Below, piece by piece: positions 13,801-23,350 of a stretch of DNA of 64,000 bases (the first letter of the stretch is position 1; each line of letters begins with the position of its first letter). The position numbers were made by a program, and so were the translations under genes. Source of the stretch: Phytophthora hibernalis (lineage: Eukaryota > Oomycota > Peronosporomycetes > Peronosporales > Peronosporaceae). The notes below the pieces were generated by a model. It saw only the letters and a program-made list of their open reading frames with translations. It ran no database searches and was not told the origin of the DNA. The stretch is taken from contig JAAKBF010000199.1 of the NCBI GenBank assembly GCA_012656075.1, forward strand, positions 1 through 64,000, in the 5' to 3' direction.

Positions 13801-15720
13801 TTTTATTACTTTTACGCTACAGCCTTTGCCCTCTCGAGCCCGTACTCCACCCCGAACAGCAAGCCGCTGGCCGCCCGCTGGATAGGGAGGTGCGCGACAG
13901 AAGTGAAAGTTCTCTGGATTTTATATCCAGAATCTACCAGGGATTGCAACGAGGTCTGAATCCTTGCATTTCTGATACCGTTCGTAATACGATTTGGATA
14001 CTTCAATAAATAAGCTTTAAAACCCGGCTATATTTGATAACCTGATCGATTATTATTTTATTTGTGGCGGTTGACCCATCCGCAGAAGATTAGGACAACA
14101 CACCTCTATGATATGATATCACTTATAATCGTATTTTACCTGCAGCAGATGATTTATCCAGACCGTTCCAGCAACTTTTTGGATGATTTTTTTCTTCGAG
14201 CCACACACTATTAATACTTTAATACCGAGTGGTGTGGAGATAAATTCCCATTTACAGTAAATAGATAAATGATGACACCACATCATATTGATTATTGTCC
14301 GGCATTCATACAGTGTAGGTGTAGTAAGAATATGTGTGCGACGTTGATTGCCTCACTTTCATGCAACACTACAAAATCTAAAATTGCATCATTCACGGAA
14401 AACTATTCGTGCAGTGTGAACGAAACATTTCTTGCAGCTATCTTGGCCAACAAAAATTAGGGAAATTATTACGCCGGGTGGTCTATGGACACATGGTGTG
14501 AAAGTTACACGCTTTGGGAGGGGTTTCGTTTGAGTAAACATGCAGGCATGCTTAGCATAGTTACAAGTAGCAACCATTTAATTAAAGGCGAAGTGATGCT
14601 AGATCGATGAATTTAGGATTCTTTCAATCTCCTTCAACCAACATGTTGCTAATACTGTACATGTACTTCGAAGTACAGCTTATTTTTCGCCTTCATTTGA
14701 GTATCGTTCCTATCAGTATCCACTAATCAATACAATCCAACATGGCGAACACGAATATGAAGTGAATTTTGCACGACGAATTCCAATCCATAAACACTCA
14801 CTTTGAAACTGAGTTTGTTGAGCTCAAAGTAAAATCCAGAGCTGCTCCGTGCGAAGTCGCGGCTTTGTAAGTTGTGGCCCAGAATTTTTTTATTTTCGGC
14901 CAAACTGCTTAATATTTTGAGCCACATTCTGTCATACCTCGTATTTTCATGCGCGTATCCACCCGTAATTGAATCACTTCGTCTTTTGACATCTACATTG
15001 TACATCTATTATACTACTTAATCCCTAAAAGATGCTCATGATTACCTCCATTGTCTAAAAGGTGCGGTCGTCTTTAAAAGGTGCTCCTTCAAGATGTTAA
15101 ATAACACGTTGGTGCAACCAGCATCGGAACCACCAGCACCTCACGTAGGAAGGAGCGCGAGTGATCTGAGCAACAACAGCAGGTGCTTATCATTCTTCTT
15201 ACTGCATAGCTAGCCCTTGGACCTGTGGCTTGCCTACAGGTTGTGGAATCGGCTAAACTGTGCGACTGGTCATTACGATACGACATGCCACATATTAATA
15301 ATTGCAGACTCATACGGACAACAAGATCAGCACTTCAGAAACCACAACCATGTTCCTGCAGCATTTCCACTGTCACCATCCGCCTGCGGAAAGGTTAGTT
15401 TCTTTCCAGAGGAGACCTCCATTTCATAATACCGGTATACTCACTGTACACGACTACCCGTCTATCGAGGAATACGTCGTGGAAACGGTGATGTAAGCGC
15501 TTAGTACGCTCGTCAGGTGCATGCTCGATGTTTGTGCACCTACATCACTACACGGCTCCACTTCTTGGCGTGACAGGCCAAGCTGCCATCTCTCCTGTTA
15601 CATATCGGATAACAAACACCTTTTTAAAAACGACCGCGCCTTTTAGAAAATGGTGGTAATCATGAGCACCTTTTAGAGAATACCCTCTACGCCAGACTTC
15701 ACCTCCAACATACATGTACC
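13801..15720. other. AT-rich intergenic stretch
   Basis: AT-rich sequence with only short open frames and no recognised domain. Near 15060-15090 and 15610-15680 there are related short phrases containing 'ttttaaaaggtgct' or 'cttttagaa', hinting at a small dispersed repeat. I saw no RNA gene in it. Confidence 0.5.
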
Positions 15721-16087
15721 GGTACCCTGGATCGGCCATGACTATCGGCGCTTCTTTTGGCGACCCGTGCTGCACGTGGGGGAAGGCGGGTACCCCGGAC
15801 TTCGCCGTGACGGCTTTCATGACAACCCCGTCGAGCCAACAGTGTGCGTTTCGACATCGGATTGTGACAGCTCATCGTCTACTGAGGCACCGAGACTATT
15901 AATTAATATCACGACATTCGCCCCCACACCCCAAGCACCACTGCTCCTCCATCGACCCCAGTCACTACTTACACCAACGCACCAGCTTCGGCAACTGCTC
16001 CGGCATCAACGGCGTTCCCGCCTTCAGGGGGTTGCGGTGTCAAGTCTGACAATGCTGCACAGAGCTACCGTCGCTTCCGCACAATAA
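15721..16087 (+). pseudogene. Temptin-like fragment, N-terminus missing
   Basis: The plus strand encodes the central temptin-like block, with GASFGDPCCTW followed by a GTPDFAVTAF segment, closely matching the fuller gene on the minus strand at 16405-17245. A Thr/Pro/Ala-rich linker follows. A frame change is needed around 15920 to continue into it. The C-terminal end then reads GCGVKSDNAAQSYRRFR, which resembles the Cys-containing, RRFR/RKFR-type C-terminus of the neighbour. The signal peptide and first third of the family are absent upstream, so this is a 5'-truncated relic or the product of a local duplication. The family assignment rests on shared motifs seen here plus knowledge of oomycete temptin-like proteins. 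Confidence 0.6.
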
Positions 16088-16404
16088 ATGATGTGTAGAA
16101 TGCTGCACCTTCATTACTAGCATTTTCTAATTAAAAATATTCGCCTTTGTCAAATTAAAGTTGCTTGCAACTGGCGAACCTGGATCACCAAGAATTTTCT
16201 AAATAAGGAGAAAATATGGATAACACATTACAACAGAAGAGAGGAAAAGCTAATGCTTGTCTATTACGACAACGCCTACGCGATCAACATCTCAGAGACT
16301 TTTCTTTTCGTTCTCTATTGACGACACACAACATTAAAAAATGTTTCGACAATCGACGAACTATGACAGCTCGTACAACCGATATCATGAAACCATCAAC
16401 TGCT

Positions 16405-17245
16405 TTAGTGACGGAACTTACGGGTAACCTTGGCAGCACAGCCACCTCCCGTAGCGGGGCTCCCCAACTGCCGGTTGAGGGCGTCTCAGCGCTAGAGCCA
16501 CCCGTGCTCGTCGCCGGGGTGCTCCAGCCGCCCGAGCCACCCGTGCTCGTACCAGGGCCTCCGTCGAAGGTGTGGACTGCGACACAGACGAACTAGAGCC
16601 CGTAGACGGGGTCTCCGCATTGGAGCCCTCAGTCGTCCCCGACGAGCCGGAGCCCTCAGCCGTCTCTGAGCCGGAGCTCTCCGTCGTCTCCTCCGATCCT
16701 GACGAGGGAGTCTCAGCGCTCGAGGTACTCGACGTAGAAGGGTTTCCGCGCTCGAAGCGCTTGACGTTGAGGGGTTTCAGCAGAGTCGCTCGACTGAGTC
16801 TCCGTTGAAGGGGTCTCGGCACTAGAACCAGCAGCCGAAGTCGTTGACGCACCAGACGACGCAGTGCTGCCGCCAGTCGTGGCACTGCCACCGCCCGCAG
16901 CGCACACCGTAGCCTCGCCGGGCGTCGTCGTGAATGCAGTCACTGTGAAGTCCGGGGTGCCGCCCTTCTTCCACGTGCAACACGGGTCGCCGAAAGCAGC
17001 ACCGTTCGTCATTGACGCGCCGGGGAACGTGGCCTTGCAGAACTCCGCCGACCACGTGGGGACACGGCACCAAACGCCGTGCCGAACTTGGTGAACTGAG
17101 AGCTGTCCATGTCCGGGTGGCCCAACTCCTGCGTGAACGTGCTGCCGTTCGGGATCTCTTCCAGGTACGACTTCATGCCCACGGCCGAATCCATCGTGGC
17201 GGCCAAGATCAGGGCAGAAGCAGCGAGACCAGCGTACGTCTTCAT
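16405..17245 (-). CDS. Temptin-like secreted protein with Ser/Thr-rich tail (frameshifted)
   Basis: Start ATG at 17245 gives a hydrophobic signal peptide (MKTYAGLAASALILAATMD...), then a MKSYLEEIPNG segment typical of temptin-like proteins, an AEFCKA segment, and a GAAFGDPCCTW block with a Cys pair. A long Ser/Thr/Glu/Gly-rich tail built on imperfect AETPST repeats follows, with a short conserved C-terminus containing a Cys and ending in a basic RKFRH-type motif at 16405. The protein is probably secreted, with a cysteine-stabilised head on an extended and perhaps O-glycosylated stalk. Following the family requires about five one-base frame corrections, near 17060, 16770, 16741, 16560 and 16457, most next to C/G runs. 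This suggests sequencing error rather than decay, but true inactivation is possible. The biological role of oomycete temptins is not settled. Confidence 0.72.
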
Positions 17246-17255
17246 GGCTGCAGTG

Positions 17256-17266
17256 ATTGAAAAATG
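17256..17266 (-). promoter_or_regulatory. Oomycete initiator (Inr) match upstream of temptin-like gene
   Basis: On the minus strand the sequence CATTTTTCAAT lies about 10 bases before the ATG at 17245. It matches the core of the oomycete initiator consensus CATTYYNCAWT at every position. Such elements normally surround the transcription start site. The very short leader it implies is on the short side but plausible. Confidence 0.55.
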
Positions 17267-17269
17267 TGG

Positions 17270-18769
17270 AGAGACTGGAAAGTTGGGTGTTTGGGGGTGC
17301 GATGCAAATTGCAGAATGACAACGACTTGCGCCTTCAGGCATCGAACTGCAATGCCAAGTCGTCAGTCCGATGGTGCTGCTACGGATAGGCCGTCGGATG
17401 GGGAAATCGTTGACAAGCCGCCAGCGAACGCCTCGATCCAAGACGTTGGGAGCTCAAACACGATGGGACTCTCGAACGATAGGAGTTTCTGCGCGGAACA
17501 AGGCCGAGTGACGGGTCACATGTTGCCTGAAATGCCTCTCGATTCGAGACTCGAATGCCCTTCCCTGAGTGATTTTATAGTTTTAGAGTCGCGATTCCAA
17601 TGCAACGGACCACCAGAAGGCAGATCGCAAAGCGATCCCATGTCCTCGTTGCTAATGGTGCTCCTGTGGAGACGACACGACGGTTTTTGGTCGAAATTTC
17701 CGTCGTGTTGATTGAACCTCCAGGTTGACGAACCCTTCACAGTTTTTCAAGCATGTAAGGACAGGCAAGCTCGGAATCCGTAGGTTATTCCCCTTTCCCT
17801 AGTGACATCCTACAGTAGCCTTTCGTTAAACGGGGTGTTGCCAACACCCCGTTTAACGCAACACTGTTGGGTCAGCGGCGATTTTTATTTTCGGTTCCAA
17901 AAGGTGGAAAATGACTATTATTACAAACTGGATTCACTTAGTTTTGTACGTGGGCTATTTGTTGGCCCTGTTTTACTACAACATTGAGGAGGGGTGAATC
18001 TCAACTCGCTCGGCAATCACTGCTCTCAGGGTTTTCAAGGGTGAGGCTCGGGTGTAGTTTCCGGCATCTCCGACTTCTATGATTTGTAACTAGATGACAT
18101 CCTTGTATAAATAGTCTCTGCCCCAAAAGGTGTTGCCACAGCAGTTCGAGAGGCGGTGTCTTGACGTGCGTCTTCGCGTAACGTTACATGTATTAACTTC
18201 ACTCAGCCATTGCGGACTAAACTTTTTCGGTGGCCTTTGCAACGGCATGTTTGACTCCGTGCAGGCATCTTTGACGCAGGATATGAGCCAATCGTGAATG
18301 TCGAAGTAGTTTACCTTTGGTAGAGCTGCAACACTAGGCTCTAGCAACGCTCGATGTAGCATCGAGTATCAACTCTAGAAACAACAGCGAAAAGCTGAAA
18401 AGGCAATTGACGCGATCCTATCGATACCAGCCTTCTCCTTGCATCTCTTCAAAGTAATGGCTCTAAAGCTCAAAAACTTTTCAAGACGAAAACCGGCCAT
18501 TATGGACGACCAAGTTGTGTGATCGCCCGGCTCAAGCGTGACGAACAGCGCCGTCTAAGATCTAATTATACAGTAGTGGTTCTCAGTTCTGGCACCACTA
18601 TTAATGAACAGCTATTCGACAGCCACATTCCTCGGCGCCTTCAGGTCTGACAAGGATATCACGTAATGCTGTCCAACTGATTTCACACGAGTGCTATTCG
18701 AGACCGGAGCAGGGATTCCTTCTTCGTTTTGCGTTCGGAAGGCCAACCCAATACCGATACTACAACACA
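17270..18769. other. Intergenic, no gene recognised
   Basis: Short open frames only, none with a recognised domain or good start. The stretch contains the 35-bp palindrome at 17824-17858, listed separately. Confidence 0.5.
17824..17858. repeat. 35-bp perfect palindrome with 1-base centre
   Basis: Two 17-base arms (CGTTAAACGGGGTGTTG and its exact reverse complement) separated by a single C. It is too perfect to be chance in unconstrained sequence. It could be two abutting terminal inverted repeats of a small transposon (an internally deleted MITE) or a strong hairpin in a transcript. Confidence 0.9.
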
Positions 18770-19069
18770 ATGAAGAAAGAACTCAATCACCTTCACCGCC
18801 GCCACCCTCTCCATAGCTAACTCCGCCATAGTTCTCGCCATCTATCTCAAGGAGCTCCCGAACAGTGTTTTCTTCTCCCAGGAGCTCGATCGCCCGACAT
18901 ACCACAGTACACTGACTTTGCTACTGCATTCGCCTGCGCCGGACACCGGTGGGCCACTGAACTTTGTAGCGCGACTTTTGATGACCGTACTGGACGTGGC
19001 TAAGGGTGGCACCCCGGACTTCACGGTGACGGCTTTCACGACAACCGGCGGCAAAGCCACCGTGTGCAC
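18770..19069 (+). pseudogene. Temptin-like pseudogene
   Basis: From an ATG at 18770, but only after an early frame change, a hydrophobic signal-like stretch appears, then YLKELPNSVFFSQELDRP, corresponding to the YLEEIPNGSTFTQELGHP segment of the temptin-like gene at 17245. A second frame change leads to DFATAFACAGHRWATELC, and a third to VAKGGTPDFTVTAFTTT, with loss of the CCTW block. At least three frame breaks, a deletion and no Ser/Thr tail make this a pseudogene, unlike its neighbour whose breaks all sit at homopolymers. Confidence 0.65.
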
Positions 19070-20088
19070 CCGGTACTGTAGTTATTGTACCGGTAGATTG
19101 GGATCAGTCACCAAATTAGGGTCATAACTTTTTCGATGCGGTTTTCTTTGCGTGAAAATTCGCTGATTGTCCAAAAGCTTGTTGCAATATAGCCAATGAT
19201 AGCGCTGCCTTGGTCATTCAAAAACTTTAATTCGCCAAAAGTCGTTTTTAACGTCTTGTAGGGTTGGATATTTTATGACCAGCGACTGCCAATTTTTAAG
19301 GATGCATACTGAAATCAAGTCTATTTTCGGATCAAACAGGCGGTCAGTGACAGAGGGGGTGAAAGTAGCGCTCGATGTACGATACTCTGGCAAAAAAGTA
19401 ATGTTTGTTTTGTAGTGTACTTGTTATAGTAGGCATCCAGGAGCACGATGGCGTCATAGTAGGCATCCAGGAGCACGATGGCGTCTTTCGTGCTTTCTTA
19501 TGAGCTCTCCCTATGAAATTATGGTACAAAAGGCTAGAGTGGTACAAAATTATGGGGTTGAGACTCGTGCTTTGAGAGTGACTAAATCCACAACAAAAGA
19601 GCCGGTGTGCTGACTTGGTCTTTGTATTGCACATGTACCGATTGGGATCGGTCACAAATTGTGACTCACAATAAACTTGAATGGTTAATTCTGGCCCAAT
19701 TTTAGTAAATCAAAAACCACTGTGTTGCTGTTACCGAGGCGTATTTGATCATACCGGTACCAGTAGTTGTTTAGGTTTGATCAGGGCTCTCCTTCACGCT
19801 CTAGGCATGATAAAGCACGAGGGCAGAGAATCCGCAGGTGATATTAATAGCTCCGCATCTTCAACCGACTGAAGCGGTGCATACATGTAGCTGGGTATTA
19901 AGCAACGCTATGACAACAAGAAGCTCAGAGCAGATGCGACTCGTGTTATTCGCCTAGAGGTGCGTGCAAGTGAAATCGTGAACCAGTCGCCACCCCATCT
20001 TACACTACATGTACACTATAGTTACAATACTGTTCTGCTCACGTACACACGAACGAAACAATTCCATCGATGCTCATTCGGGAGCGAT
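19070..20088. other. Intergenic, no gene recognised
   Basis: No supported gene. The stretch holds a 30-bp tandem duplication (19426-19485) and two similar 16-mers in direct orientation (19096-19111 and 19640-19655), both described elsewhere. Confidence 0.5.
19426..19485. repeat. Perfect 30-bp tandem duplication
   Basis: The 30-base unit at 19426-19455, containing AGGCATCCAGGAGCACGATG, is repeated exactly at 19456-19485. No divergence is visible, so the duplication is recent or an assembly artefact. Confidence 0.9.
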
Positions 20089-21030
20089 TTACTGTTGCTC
20101 AGTGGTGTCAGTCGAGTTGCTGGCGGGCGACTGGATGGCGCTGGTGTCAGATTTAACTCGCTCCTTAGCAGCCTCCCGCTCGGCCTTCTGCTGCGCCTTA
20201 ATCTTCCGCCACTCTTCTTTCTGGGCATCACGCTGCGCCTTTCGCTCAGCCTGGGCCTTGTGCCGTTCCTCTTTAGACGCCTTGCGCTGAGCCTTGGTCA
20301 TCTTGGCGGCGGCGTTTTTGTCATCGTCGTCATCGTCATCTTGCTGTGTAACGTTTCCACTGGAAGACGACGTGCCTTGAGTAACATCGCCACTTGAGGA
20401 CGACACACCTTGAGTAACATCACCGCTTGAGGACGACGCACCTTGAATAACATCGCCACTTGAAGATCCAGTGCTGGCCTTCTTTGTTTTGCTGCCGTTC
20501 ACCGAGGAATCCGAGCTACCTTTCGTCTCACTGCTCGACGAGGTTACCTCGGTCTCCCCACTGGATGAGGTTTCCACGCTGTCTTCAACTCCGCCGCTGG
20601 AAGAGGTAGCAGAACTATCCTCCGTTTCGTCTCCGCTAGACGAGGTAACCTCAATTTCGCTGCTGGAGGAAGACACTGAGTCGCTTTGCGTATCACCGCT
20701 GGACGACGCAGTAGTTTTCGAAGCGGCCGCACTGCTCTCTGTTTGCTCACTCTCGTTACTGTCACCAGAACTCTCACTTCCACCCGCGTATGGCTTTACA
20801 GTGCCTGCATCATTGGATCCCAGCTCCGTCAGATCTGAGAACGACTCCGACTTGGGCGCCTTGGTCGCGGTAGAACGACTCGACGTGTCCAACGTAGAAG
20901 ACACAGAAGCGGAGGCAGACGTTGAAGACGCCTGGTCAAGCTCCCGCGGCAAGCTGCTAGCGTCCGAAATTGAGACGCACGCGATCAGTGCACCGAAAAC
21001 AACGGCTCGCAAGAAGCTCCGAGCTACCAT
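20089..21030 (-). CDS. Secreted Ser-rich protein with charged C-terminal helix
   Basis: A single uninterrupted 313-codon frame. Residues 1-25 or so form a clear signal peptide (MVARSFLRAVVFGALIACVS...). The mature part is mostly Ser, Thr, Glu, Asp and Gly. Residues about 190-230 hold four imperfect copies of a nine-residue unit of the form SSSSGDVTQ-G. A run of seven Asp follows, then a Lys/Arg/Glu/Ala/Gln-rich segment (about 240-295) predicted to be a long charged helix, and an Asn/Thr/Ser tail ending TTEQQ. There are no transmembrane segments after the signal and no RXLR or LFLAK motif. It is probably a secreted, heavily O-glycosylated or cell-surface protein. The function is unknown. The absence of any frame break is notable next to its frame-broken neighbours. 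Confidence 0.82.
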   Translation of the reverse strand: MVARSFLRAVVFGALIACVSISDASSLPRELDQASSTSASASVSSTLDTSSRSTATKAPKSESFSDLTELGSNDAGTVKPYAGGSESSGDSNESEQTESSAAASKTTASSSGDTQSDSVSSSSSEIEVTSSSGDETEDSSATSSSGGVEDSVETSSSGETEVTSSSSETKGSSDSSVNGSKTKKASTGSSSGDVIQGASSSSGDVTQGVSSSSGDVTQGTSSSSGNVTQQDDDDDDDKNAAAKMTKAQRKASKEERHKAQAERKAQRDAQKEEWRKIKAQQKAEREAAKERVKSDTSAIQSPASNSTDTTEQQ

Positions 21031-21813
21031 GGAGGCGACGATGTCAATATGGTACTGTACTTAAAAACTAAGGCTGAGTCGATAGCAAAGTGAATACATA
21101 CGTAGGTCACCTGGCGTGTACGACAACTGTACGCCGGAGCACATGGTGGTCGAGGTCCCTCCCCAGAGACTCGTTCGATTGTGTTTTCTTGGGATGGGAT
21201 TTCGGCCGCAATTCCATATCGCAACCGTTCCGACTTCCCTACACTTTCCGACACTTAGGATTCTAGGTAAAGACGGTGCAGTAATCGGATTTAATTGGGA
21301 TCGGAAATAAAAGTGAAGCTAGTGTAAGTATCGCAAAGACTTTCTGTCAGCTTTCGAAAGAGAGCTCACAGCCGCAAGGAAATGGCCTATTGAGGCCTCT
21401 GGGCCGAGAAAACAGACTTTTCATTTATGCGGCTTCAGAGCAATGTGCTCTGGGGCCGGCAAATTCATTAGTGAGGGCTGAATCCTGGAAGGGGGCCTCA
21501 ATTTGGAGCAGTTTAGAGAGAGCGAAGTCTTAATGAAGCCCATCATTGGGTCATTTATTGACCAATAAGGGAGAGATACAAACGTCTCCTTGTCAGTTAT
21601 AACAACCAATAGGCAATTGCCACCTGGTCTGGCAGAGACACGCAAAGGAATTAGGGCTGGTACGCACTCCACAGACTCTGTCGTCGCCGACAAAACTTCA
21701 ATGATGTCAGTCTTAATTTTATCAAGCCTTCTACGCAAGTCTCCGCCATGAGCCCCGGCAAGTCCGTACAGCCTGTACGAGGACTTGGTGCCAGGCATCT
21801 CCAACCCCCATTC
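21031..21813. other. Intergenic, no supported gene
   Basis: A 135-codon minus-strand open frame ends at 21421, but its start lies inside the tRNA-like sequence and it has no recognised domain, so I do not call it a gene. Confidence 0.4.
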
Positions 21814-21884
21814 AACACCGTAGCTCAATTGGTTAGAGCGCAGGGCTTCGGCCCTGAGAAGTCTGTTCGAACGGACCGGTGTTA
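21814..21884 (+). tRNA. tRNA-like cloverleaf, probably a tRNA pseudogene
   Basis: All four stems of a cloverleaf pair. The acceptor arm is AACACCG with CGGTGTT plus discriminator A. The D arm is GCTC/GAGC around AATTGGTTA. The anticodon stem is CAGGG/CCCTG, and the T stem GTCTG/CGGAC pairs with one G-T. Two loops are one base short: the anticodon loop is CTTCGG (6 nt) and the T loop TTCGAA (6 nt), instead of 7 each. Total length is 71 nt. Read literally, the anticodon could be TCG (Arg), but this is unsafe with a short loop. Either this is a decayed tRNA or tRNA-derived SINE head, or two bases were lost in assembly. Confidence 0.5.
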
Positions 21885-21904
21885 ATTTTCAACACTTGGT
21901 GGTT

Positions 21905-22025
21905 GGAGCTGCGAGTGGACGGCTGCTGCGAGTGAGTGAGCGCGCGGACGGCTGCTGCGAGTGTGTGGACGGCTGCAGCGAGCATGTGCGCGAGTCGACG
22001 GCTGCTGCTGCGCGTGTGGACAGCG
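21905..22025 (+). repeat. Imperfect GGACGGCTGCTGCGAGTG repeats
   Basis: About four diverged copies of a GACGGCTGCTGCGAG-type unit with spacing of about 30-40 bp follow directly after the tRNA-like sequence. Together they could be the body of a tRNA-derived SINE, but no A-tail or target-site duplication was found. Confidence 0.5.
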
Positions 22026-22137
22026 GAAGTGTGCGTGTTGGCCTCTGGCATCACGTGCGCGTGAAAGCTGCTGCTGTGGCTGTACTGGATGCGAACAGCA
22101 TGTGAAACTGTATATGTGTGTGTGTTATCTAACTCCC

Positions 22138-23350
22138 TTACACGTGGCCTGAAACAGTGAAGATGTCTTGCGTCTGGGCTGGAGCTGGGTCGACGATCCT
22201 ACCGATCTCAAGGAGCCGCTTGTGGTTAACAATGCGCTCGTCCAAGACACCAACCTTGTGGAGTGGGCGCGGCGCACGCAGAACGCTGCCAGAGCCTCTT
22301 GCATTGATTTCCTTCTCCTTCAGATACGCCATCATGGAAGATTCAACGCGGATACCGAGATCGAGGACGTGATCTTTGTATCCCGTTGCCTGCTCGTCAA
22401 GCGTGAAGCCTTCTTCGATGAAGAGCTTCATGAATGCAACAACGTGCCGGGACTCGGACTTCTTCTGTCTGTCCACAGAGTCCCAGACGTGAGGCACCCG
22501 TGTGTACCATTCGAACCACGCGTTCGACAGGTTCGTAGCAGCCTTCATTCTGTGCTTGGGATTCGGTGCTTGAACTGATGCTTCTTGTTCTTTTTTTCTT
22601 CATCTGGTGTAGCACGCATGCGCCGCTTAAGTAGTACATTCTCAACGAGGTGTAGCCGTGCAGCCATCTGCCTGTTACTGTCAAAAGCTCTTTAATGACA
22701 GACGCATGATGACAGCCAGCGCCACAGCATTGGGTCTTATTCTCTTGGTCCCCCTTTTCAGCAGAATTGGTCGAGATTGTGTTCAACGCAACGGACCACG
22801 CAAGCACGTCTGTGGTCGTGATTCTCGCAGCACTCAAGCACTCCTCCATCCGAGCTACGAACAAGCTCTTTGGTGCCAAACCCTTCATGAGGGGGAGGTA
22901 CTTGATCAGGTAAGCCGTCAGAACCCCGATAACCTTGCGACTCACAGTTAGCGCATCGTCCCTAAGGCCTGTGCAGGAAGAGAACAGCAAGGGCTGCAAG
23001 CGCGCTAGACGTTCCTGGGCGCCGTGGTCAAGTAGGGTAACATCTGCAAGCTTGGGGACTTCGTCTGGTTTCCAGCCACTCAGGACCCGGGCTACCTTCC
23101 TGTCCTCGCGAGGAGTGTTGAAGACGTAGGCGAACCCTTTGTTCGTCTTCGACATATCCCACGAGCCCCGATCGAAGATCCACTGCGCAGCCAGGCGCTC
23201 GTCTCCGTTCGCATGCTGGGCGCCGCCTCTGCGAAACGAGTGAGACGTCAGGTTGCTCGTCGCACCTGCCGCGTCAGCCACGCGCTTGAGCAACCGGTTC
23301 ACATACGCTTGTACTCCGTCTTCGCCGCAACGTATACACCGCTGAGTTGT
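22138..23350 (-). pseudogene. Crypton-type tyrosine recombinase, C-terminal part
   Basis: The minus-strand frame has the HSFRRGGAQHA box (the H-x-x-R core of tyrosine recombinases), followed by AQWIFDRGSW and a KGFAYVFNT segment carrying the expected catalytic Tyr. The frame changes near 22560 and continues as a domain containing AWFEWYTRVPHVWDSVD and DRQKKSESRHVVAFMKLF, a fusion partner known in oomycete Cryptons and resembling the GCR1-like DNA-binding domain. The protein ends at 22138. The N-terminal half with the first catalytic Arg is missing: at about 23350 the sequence switches to Gypsy RNase H. It would have cut and rejoined DNA through a Tyr-DNA intermediate. The copy is truncated and inactive. 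Confidence 0.72.

Noticed and set aside
13080..13885. Plus-strand frames of about 130 codons as genes
   Set aside because: No recognised domain, poor starts, and equally long frames on the other strand. GC-rich composition produces such frames by chance.
21421..21828. A 135-codon minus-strand frame
   Set aside because: Its start lies within the tRNA-like sequence and no domain or homologous context is visible.
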